Shown here: positions 57,457 through 64,000 of the stretch, one piece after another
Layout: each line of letters opens with the position of its first letter
Position numbering within the stretch: the stretch's first letter is position 1
NCBI RefSeq assembly: GCF_947367035.1
Contig: NZ_CANBCA010000007.1
Location: 1 to 64,000 of the forward strand
Reading direction: 5' to 3'
DNA length: 64,000 nt
Origin: an uncultured Helicobacter sp.
GTDB taxonomy: Bacteria > Campylobacterota > Campylobacteria > Campylobacterales > Helicobacteraceae
Translations under genes and position numbers: made by a program
Notes under the pieces: generated by a model
What the model was told of the DNA's origin: nothing
Databases searched by the model: none
What the model saw: the letters and a program-made list of their open reading frames with translations, nothing else

Positions 57457-59040
57457 TCACCCTCTCCCATCTTCTAGCACTTTTGCCTCTCCATTAGACT
57501 CAATTTCAAGCACCACATAAGGAAGCCCTTGCTTGTTTAGCTCACGCATAAAGGGGTCGGGGTCGTTTTGCTCCATATTCCACACACCCGCACCGCTTTT
57601 AGAATCCACACCTTGTGCTTCACCTCCTTTTGGCATATCCTTGTTTGCCTCCAAACGCTCGGCATTGTAAGATTCCTTTAAATCCGCAAATTCTAGGGTT
57701 GTAGATGAATTTTTGGGGTTGTGCGAGGTAAGCGAATGAGGTGTATTAGACATACTCCGCAATGAAGTGTCCGATGCACTCCTCAAAAAGTCGCTACAAA
57801 CCGAATTTGCGCCTACGCCCCATTTGCCCTCACATATTAGCTTTGCCCCAATCATCGCAGGCACACCTGTGGTATAGCTCACACCTTGTGCATTGACTTC
57901 AGCGTAGCACTTCTCGTGTTCGCACACATTATAAATATAAATCGTGCGCTCCTTGCCCTCTTTCACACCCTTAATGTAACAACCAATATTTGTCTTGCCC
58001 TTTGTGCGCGAAGCTAGACTTGCAGGGTCGGGCAAAAGTGTCTTTAACACTTCTATTGGCACGATTTTTTGCCCCTTGTGTTCCACAGAATCCACGCGCA
58101 AAAGCCCAACATTCTCCAAGCACTTCATATGCGTGAGGTAACTCTCGCCAAAAGTCATAAAAAAGCGGATTCTTTTTAAGCCCCTAATATTACGCACAAG
58201 CGATTCTAGCTCCTCGTGATAAAGCAAATAGCTGTTTTTCACACCCACTTCGGGATAATCCCACTCTTTCATTAGCGCAAGGGGTGGAATATCGCGCCAC
58301 TCACCATTAAAATATGGCTCATTTTTCAAATCCTGCGTGTTAGATTCCAATTTAAAATGCTTCTCTTTAGCCTCAAATTTGCGATAAATGCTATCACGCG
58401 AGAGGTCAAAGTTTTGTGCATATTGACTTTGAGAATCTTTCACCCAAAATCGAGCTTTAGAGCTGACTTCACGCAAGTTTATCTCGGGATTAAAGTTGGT
58501 CGCAAACGCGTATCCGTGGTCTCCTGCGTTGCAATCCAAAATATCAATGCTATGAATCTCATCAAAATAATGCTTCTGCGCATACGCACAAAAGACATTT
58601 GTAACGCCCGGGTCAAAGCCACTGCCAAGCAGTGCGTAAATCCCCGCTTCTTTGTAGCGCGTGTCATACGCCCACTGCTCTTTATACTCAAAATGCGCAG
58701 AATCGGGGTGTTCATAGTTTGCAGTGTCTAAATAATGCGTCTTTGTGCGCAAACACGCCTCCATAATGCTCAAGTCCTGATAGGGAAGCGCGACATTCAC
58801 CACAAGCTTTGGGCGGTATTTATTAATCAAAGCCACAAGGGATTCCACATTATCCGCATCAACTTCATCAATCTCAATTTCGCCTAAACCCTTAGCGCGG
58901 ATAGAATCTGCGATTGCCTTACACTTACTAAGTGTGCGCGAAGCTAAAATAATGCGTGAAAACACTTCGCGATTTTGCGCCATTTTGTGCGCGACAACGC
59001 CCCCTACACCGCCTGCTCCAATTTGTAAAACAATAGCCAT
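57457..59040 (-). CDS. saccharopine dehydrogenase-family enzyme, probable carboxy(nor)spermidine dehydrogenase, with two insertions
   Basis: The 527-aa protein has the N-terminal VLQIGAGGVGGVVAHK Rossmann motif, VNVALPYQDLSIMEACL and LGSGFDPGVTNVF. In C. jejuni this family reduces the imine of aspartate-semialdehyde and putrescine to carboxyspermidine, leading to spermidine. Normal members are near 400 aa. Extra stretches are residues ~201-244 (KDSQSQYAQNF, Asn/Lys-rich) and ~413-486 (Ser/Asn/Gly-rich), before the conserved DPDPFMRELNKQGLPYVV end. Both keep frame. The base composition looks richer in G+C than nearby genes, as in guaA. A partner decarboxylase is not in the window. Confidence 0.8.
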   Translation of the reverse strand: MAIVLQIGAGGVGGVVAHKMAQNREVFSRIILASRTLSKCKAIADSIRAKGLGEIEIDEVDADNVESLVALINKYRPKLVVNVALPYQDLSIMEACLRTKTHYLDTANYEHPDSAHFEYKEQWAYDTRYKEAGIYALLGSGFDPGVTNVFCAYAQKHYFDEIHSIDILDCNAGDHGYAFATNFNPEINLREVSSKARFWVKDSQSQYAQNFDLSRDSIYRKFEAKEKHFKLESNTQDLKNEPYFNGEWRDIPPLALMKEWDYPEVGVKNSYLLYHEELESLVRNIRGLKRIRFFMTFGESYLTHMKCLENVGLLRVDSVEHKGQKIVPIEVLKTLLPDPASLASRTKGKTNIGCYIKGVKEGKERTIYIYNVCEHEKCYAEVNAQGVSYTTGVPAMIGAKLICEGKWGVGANSVCSDFLRSASDTSLRSMSNTPHSLTSHNPKNSSTTLEFADLKESYNAERLEANKDMPKGGEAQGVDSKSGAGVWNMEQNDPDPFMRELNKQGLPYVVLEIESNGEAKVLEDGRG

Positions 59041-59187
59041 TGCTAATCCTTATTATGAAACAAAATGAAGCAATTTTACAAAATTTTTCTTTAAGATTTC
59101 AAGGAAAGATTAGAGGATAATTTTATTTTAATTATGTTAGAATCTTATCTCAAAACTTTATGTTTTAATTTATTTTAAGGATTAATT

Positions 59188-59814
59188 ATGTTTAAATTAC
59201 GCACATTACCATTTACCGAGATTACAGGTTTTATTAGTAAAGAAACCTGCGAATATCATCACGGCAAACACCACCAAACCTACATCAACAATCTAAATAA
59301 TTTGATTAAGGGAACGGAATTTGAAAGTAAAGGCTTATTTGAGATTCTCACAAAATCACAAGGAGGCGTGTTTAATAATGCTGCACAAGTGTATAACCAT
59401 GACTTTTATTGGGATTGCGTTAGCCCAAATACAAGCAGTAAAAGCGCGGAACTAGAAGAAGCTATCCAAGCAAGTTTTGGTGGGCTAGAAAAGTTTAAAG
59501 AAACCTTTTTAAATGCCGCTACTACGCTCTTTGGCTCGGGTTGGTGCTGGGTAGTCTATAACCCAACTTCAAAAAAACTAGAAATCAAACAAGCAAGCAA
59601 CGCGCAAACCCCTGTAACAGAGGGCTTAATTCCTGTGCTTGTCGTAGATGTGTGGGAACACGCTTATTACATTGACCATAGAAACGCGCGTCCTGCGTAT
59701 TTGGAAAAGTTTTTCAGTCATATTAATTGGGAATTTGTCTCTAAAGTATTTGCAGGCGCAAAAGCAGAGGGCTTAAATTCTGTAAAATCTTACATCCAAT
59801 CTCTCCACGCTTAA
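59188..59814 (+). CDS. sodB: iron superoxide dismutase
   Basis: The 208-aa enzyme converts superoxide to peroxide and oxygen. The metal ligands are seen in CEYHHGKHHQTYI, VYNHDFYWDC and DVWEHAYYIDHRN. Gln/Gly pattern after the second ligand fits the Fe type known in Helicobacter. AAGGA precedes the ATG. It is a single gene, with a -10-like TAGAAT about 40 bases upstream. Confidence 0.95.
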   Translation: MFKLRTLPFTEITGFISKETCEYHHGKHHQTYINNLNNLIKGTEFESKGLFEILTKSQGGVFNNAAQVYNHDFYWDCVSPNTSSKSAELEEAIQASFGGLEKFKETFLNAATTLFGSGWCWVVYNPTSKKLEIKQASNAQTPVTEGLIPVLVVDVWEHAYYIDHRNARPAYLEKFFSHINWEFVSKVFAGAKAEGLNSVKSYIQSLHA

Positions 59815-59907
59815 ATGATTCCAAACTTCAAGATTCTTTATGGAATCTTGAATGCTTTTAAAACTCCAATAATATAAATCTTAAATTTTATCAGCAGTCA
59901 TCATACC

Positions 59908-61685
59908 TTACACCTCTAGTGTAAAGCTTTGTGTTTTGTTTAAATGGTCTATCGTGTAAAGATTATAGAGATTCTCTGCTACCATTTCCTGCCTATCTCC
60001 TGATAGCTTAATGGCAAACCCCAAAAACCTCCCATTTTCATTAACCATCCTCCTAACCATTTCCGCACCTATATCCCTTAAGCTCACTATGTCATCTCCT
60101 TGCTGGATTCCATATTCGCTAAAGTCTATTTTGCTTAGTTCCTCATCACTTTTGCTTCTCGCCTCTAGGCTAAGTGCAGCTCTATCGCCCCTTTTGGTAA
60201 TATACAGCTCACCAGTCTCATTATTCAAAGCAAAGTAGAATCCTGCCATCTTTCTCAAGTCGCATAGAAGTTACAGCTTCTGCATCTTGCATAGCTGCTG
60301 CAACTTCCTTGCTTAAAATTGGGTCATCAAGTGCATTTTTGATTCTCTCTAGCCGCTCCTCGTTAAACTCTATTCCAACAATACTATGAAACTTTTGCCT
60401 TATGGTACTCATTTGAGTAGATTCCTCTAGCGATTCTACTTTCTCCTTTATCTCGCTATCTACTAGCTCATTATTAAGCAGATTCTCTTTTGCGTCCATA
60501 AAGCTATTTTTCGCCTCATAATATTCATCATACAACTTCGCAAAAGCCTCTTTATACTGCTCCTCATAGCTTGGGCGATTCTTACCGTAAATGTGATTCC
60601 ACTTCTCCTCAAACTCACGAATATTCCCACTATAAAAAGACGATGGTCTTGAGCCATTATCTAGCCTATCTACCACCTTAAATTCCTCTAGCACCTCCAC
60701 TCCTGCTAGATTTGTCTTTTTATAAGCGGAATTTGTGATAAACTCCCCACTTGCAAAGAGGGCTTCATTAACTTCCTTATCCTTTAGATTTATCCAGCCC
60801 TCACTATCGGCGTAGGCTTCAAACATATCTCTAATGTCCTTTTTATATCTCTTTATAATGCTGCTCAGGCGGGAATAAGCTCATTTCTTGCCCTCTAAAT
60901 GCACGTATATCTACATAAGGATTTAGCTTTTTATCCTCTGGAATCTTATTAAAGTGATAGTTTGCACGATATTTTTTGATTTGTGCTAGAGTTAGCCCAT
61001 CATACATTATACTTTTGTCATAGCCTTTAATGGAATCATACAAATCTATTCTGCTAACCACATCACTTAATTTTGCGATTCTTACTTCGCCATTGCCATT
61101 ATCCACGCGGATTTTTAGCTTAGAGAATAGCTCGTCCTCTTTATCCAAGAATCCATCATTATTGCTATCAAAGTTAAAGAGATTCCCAAGCTTCCCCACA
61201 TCTCCTACGCCTAAGGAATCGTTATCGCCTAGCATATCTAAGAAAACTTCCGCCTCTCCTATTGCAGTTTTTAGCTTCGTAGATTCCGCAAGTGCATTCA
61301 TTTGCACATAATCGCTGCCTGTATAGTAAGCACCATTGTTTCTTTCAAGCATAGAATTGTTCATTCTAAAGGCGTATTGACTGCCTTGAGAGATCCACAC
61401 ATTCTTACCTGCTAGATTTGTAAAATTAACAATATTACGATTATTAAAGCTCTGAAAACTAGCATTAGCCATTATAAAATTAGTTGCAGAATTGTTCGCG
61501 GAAGCTCTTAACTCCTTCGTATATTCCGCATTCCACTGAAATTTTCCATTGATAATTTTTGGCTTTCCATTTTCATCTAGCTCTACTTTACCCTCAAGGC
61601 TTAATTTATTTTTTATTGCTAGTGCCTCATTGGAGTTTGCATTTGCGAATAAATACTTTGAATCATTTACTTTCCCTAAATACAT
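59908..61685 (-). pseudogene. unrecognised EF-hand-containing protein gene broken into three frames
   Basis: Three overlapping or adjoining frames read in order: 61685-60843 (280 aa, MYLGKVNDSKYLFAN, with FDSNNDGFLDKEDELF resembling an EF-hand), 60826-60221 (201 aa, MFEAYADSEGWINL), and 60258-59908 (ending HLNKTQSFTLEV). The first has a good AGGA six bases before ATG, immediately after the previous stop (TAAATG). Junction 1 lies at an A5 run near 60835 and junction 2 near 60250, where shifting frame by one gives a continuous chain of about 590 aa. Whether it is one broken gene or three small genes is not certain. The family was not recognised. Confidence 0.5.
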
Positions 61686-62755
61686 TTAAAGTCCTATTGT
61701 GCTTCTAATGTCTATTACAATATCATTACTACCCGCATACACAACGAAAGAATCCTCTGCCAAAAATGATGGTTGTTCCATTATAACGGCATTGATATTA
61801 TTCACTAACTCTGTATCCAATCCAAAAACATTTTGTCGGTTTTGTCTTATGAGTTTAGATTTTGCATTATAGTTATTCATAAGCTCAAACATAAAATGCT
61901 GGGCTGCCAAAAAAATTCTTTCACAGGAAAGCAAGAATTTGGACTTATGTTATCATTCTTAAAGATATTATTAAAATTTACCCCCTCCAAATCTACATTT
62001 CTTGTAAAAGTCTTAGATTTTCTCTCCTCATCGACAACGGTTTTCCAGCCTATTGTATAGAGATTTGCTTGTTGAAATGCTTGGATATACACCCATTCAT
62101 TGAGCGGATAAGGTTTTGTGGTATAAACTCTATCAACTGAATAGTCTGTTATTGCTGAAGTAATCTGCAATGTGCCATCTGCATTAATCACTGCGTGAAA
62201 GTAGTCTGTCCTAATCGGTCCATTCCCGCTATAATTACGTGAAAAAATGACACGATTTGCGAAATCTTTGTAAGAAGTCACATATATCCACATTCCCGCA
62301 CTATTGGTTGCAGTTCTTGGTCCCCCTGTATTGTCTCCTTTAAAAATCCCATTGTAAGCATTTGCTATATCTTCCCATTCTCTACTACCTGCTAGAGGCA
62401 GAATCCAACCATTTCCTCTATTCTCTGCAACTTTTGGGAAACAAAAGGCTTGTGTATCCTTTTTTGCAGCCAAATAATACAAAATCTGCGAACCACTAGA
62501 ATCTGTAACCTCTACCAAAATATCTGTATCTGGATTAAAAGTAAAAAGGTCTAGTGGCAAAGCGGTAATTGCTTTTGAAATATTTTTCTCTACCCCCCCC
62601 TTTTTTGCTATTTGCTACTTTTTGTAACACTTCTTGGAGTGCTTTGCCCTCCAAAGTTTTACCAATTTTAGCATTTTTGGGTAAATTTATCTCTCCTGCG
62701 CTTAAACCCAATGCCAATCCTATACACAAAATACAGCCAAACAAGCCTTTTTCAT
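61686..62755 (-). pseudogene. signal-peptide surface/secreted protein gene with a G8 tract and other frameshifts
   Basis: Starting at ATG 62755, an A5 run shifts frame into a good signal peptide (GLFGCILCIGLALGLSAG). The chain then meets a G8 run (C8 on + at 62593-62600). With G7 the frame would continue through VEKNISKAITALPLDLF, into the long frame ending LCLSL. A T7 run near 61915 splits that frame from FFLAAQHFMFELMNNYN, which continues to the TAA at 61686. Repairs at the three homopolymers would give about 355 aa. The product has many Tyr/Asn/Thr and no recognised domain. It may be phase variable or dead. Confidence 0.55.
62593..62600 (-). repeat. G8 contingency tract inside a reading frame
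   Basis: Eight G on the - strand are directly preceded by six A in the codons of SKK-GG. The current length is out of frame with downstream sequence; removal of one G restores it. This is the pattern of a Helicobacter/Campylobacter phase-variation switch. Confidence 0.65.
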
Positions 62756-62860
62756 AGCCAATTCATCCTTGTTTTTACTTTATAAAGATTCTTTGATTAT
62801 AGCATTAATATTCGGTAATTGTAGGATAAAACTTAAATGGGATTTGTTGCTTTGGTTTTT

Positions 62861-62994
62861 GTCCTTGCGAGGAATGAGTGAAACGAATGACGAAGCAATC
62901 TATAATTAGGCATAAATTAAATTTTGCAATGGAATTTTTTAAGAAAGTGCAAAATTATAGATTGCCACGATTCCTTGCGGAATCTCGCAAGGAC
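62861..62994. repeat. nested inverted repeat downstream of hisS
   Basis: Outer arms GTCCTTGCGAG (62861-62871) and CTCGCAAGGAC (62984-62994) are perfect. Inner arms GCAATCTATAATT (62895-62907) and AATTATAGATTGC (62953-62965) are perfect too, and ATTTTGCA/TGCAAAAT (62921-62928, 62948-62955) close the centre. It is the best-preserved member of the dispersed family and may end hisS transcription. Confidence 0.75.
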
Positions 62995-62999
62995 ACAGA

Positions 63000-64000
63000 T
63001 TATTCTACAATCCGCAAACACTCCACGAGGGATTCCAAACTCAAATGATTTTTTTGCTCCCCGCTTTCCATATTTTTGAGCGTATAAGTCTTTTGCGCTT
63101 CCTCCTCCTCTCCTAGCACAATCACATATTTGTAGCCTTTAGCATTCGCATACGCAAAGGATTTCTTAGGTTTCACGATTTCCGGATACACTTCAATTTT
63201 TAAGCCAAGATTCCGCAAATTTTGTGCGGCAAGATAGCCATATTCTAAACTTTGGAGCGGAATCATTAAGACGTCTGCCACATTTGCACGCGTTTGTATA
63301 AGCCCAAGCTCCTCTAGCCCAGCAAGCATTCTATCTAGCCCGATACTTGCACCTACACCGCTTAAAGAATCTTTAGAAAAGTTTTGCGTCAAATCATCAT
63401 AACGACCGCCCGAACAAACTGAACCCAATGTGGGCAGATCATCCAATGTCGTTTCATAAATGATTCCGGTATAATACCCAAGCCCACGCGCAATAGAAAG
63501 ATTAATTTGATAAAATTCTTGTGGAAGCAGCAAGCTAAGTAATCTGCAAAGTCTTTCGAGCTCACTAATACCTTGCTTTAAAGTTGCATTCATCGCCTTA
63601 TAAGATTCTAATTGAGCCAAAAATTCTAAGGTATTTCCTGTTTGCTTTTGTGCGATAAAATCTAAAAGCATTGTAATATTCTCAGTTTTTAAGGTAGTTT
63701 TGGTTTGTAACTCCTCACATACGTTTTCTCGTCCAATTTTATCAATCTTATCAAGGATTCTTAAGGTCTCAATTGTTTGTGATTGCGCCCCTAAAGATTC
63801 CATTAAACCATTAAAGATTTTACGATGATTTAGATGAATTGTGAAATGTTCTACACCTAAAGAAAGCAAAGTCCGATAAATCACTTGCACAATTTCTGCA
63901 TCTGCTCCTATGCTCTGTGTGCCAATAAAATCAAAATCACATTGTGTAAATTCCCTATAACGACCCTTTTGCGCTCTCTCTCCACGAAACACATTGCCAA
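63000..64000 (-). CDS. hisS: histidyl-tRNA synthetase (5' end beyond window)
   Basis: The frame is open to the right edge; the fragment begins at NVFRGERAQKGRYREFTQCDFD, motif 2 of class II HisRS. It continues through LGLxRGLGYYTGIIYET-like sequence (SIARGLGYYTG), motif 3 GVGASIGLDRML and the anticodon-binding C-terminus (SFAYANAKGYKYVIVLGEEE). The remaining ~330 aa correspond to the last three quarters of the protein. Confidence 0.95.
   Translation of the reverse strand, partial: GNVFRGERAQKGRYREFTQCDFDFIGTQSIGADAEIVQVIYRTLLSLGVEHFTIHLNHRKIFNGLMESLGAQSQTIETLRILDKIDKIGRENVCEELQTKTTLKTENITMLLDFIAQKQTGNTLEFLAQLESYKAMNATLKQGISELERLCRLLSLLLPQEFYQINLSIARGLGYYTGIIYETTLDDLPTLGSVCSGGRYDDLTQNFSKDSLSGVGASIGLDRMLAGLEELGLIQTRANVADVLMIPLQSLEYGYLAAQNLRNLGLKIEVYPEIVKPKKSFAYANAKGYKYVIVLGEEEEAQKTYTLKNMESGEQKNHLSLESLVECLRIVE

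Overview
The window is a 64 kb piece of an AT-rich epsilonproteobacterial chromosome, almost certainly an enterohepatic (non-pylori) Helicobacter. The gene content and order match Helicobacter. Examples are nusB-ribH-kdsA-carbonic anhydrase with pyrF nearby (the order at the start of the H. pylori map), gmk/poly-E protein/nuc, porCDAB, fqrB, ccoS, a fused ccsBA and a sigma-54-driven flgE. Species was not determined.

Layout. 1-8.5 kb: thiamin (ThiD2) and BI-1 genes, then gap, a Csd4/Pgp1-type peptidoglycan carboxypeptidase and hemH on +, and the pyruvate:flavodoxin oxidoreductase operon on -. 8.5-21 kb: mostly - strand housekeeping genes (argJ, K+ channel, rpmB, fqrB, ccoS, maf, acpS, fliL, pheA, lysA, thrS-infC-rpmI-rplT). 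21-31.5 kb: ccsBA, desulforubrerythrin, pyrF, nusB-ribH-kdsA-icfA, a PomB-type stator gene, dedA and a RibBX-type riboflavin gene. 31.6-39 kb: tRNA-Gln, tRNA-fMet, flgE, a chemoreceptor with a C12 tract in its leader, and metY-metA. 39-50.8 kb: a membrane protein, a Sua5-like gene, carB, gmk, poly-E protein, nuc, a PilM/N/O-like trio, a SafE/DsbD_2-like membrane protein and cysS.

50.9-62.8 kb is the accessory-looking part. It holds a decayed nucleoside-deoxyribosyltransferase/TIR-like gene, a HARE-HTH (COG2958) gene, an extraordinary 1376-aa GMP synthetase, a decayed S24 phage repressor, an enlarged saccharopine-dehydrogenase-family gene (probable carboxyspermidine dehydrogenase), sodB and a frameshift-riddled surface-protein locus containing a G8 tract. 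hisS runs off the right edge.

The most striking observation is guaA. All parts of a normal GMP synthetase (about 510 aa) are present and in order. Two large in-frame insertions add three GNAT acetyltransferase domains and a complete 3-methyladenine DNA glycosylase I (Tag) with its zinc and catalytic residues. The neighbouring probable carboxyspermidine dehydrogenase also carries two in-frame insertions, and a phage-repressor relic lies between them, so this looks like a hotspot of in-frame acquisition.

Physiologically the window describes a microaerophile. It has PFOR plus FqrB linking pyruvate oxidation to flavodoxin/NADPH, cbb3 and cytochrome c assembly factors, desulforubrerythrin and Fe-SOD for oxidative stress, direct sulfhydrylation of O-acetylhomoserine for methionine, and polar flagella with chemotaxis.
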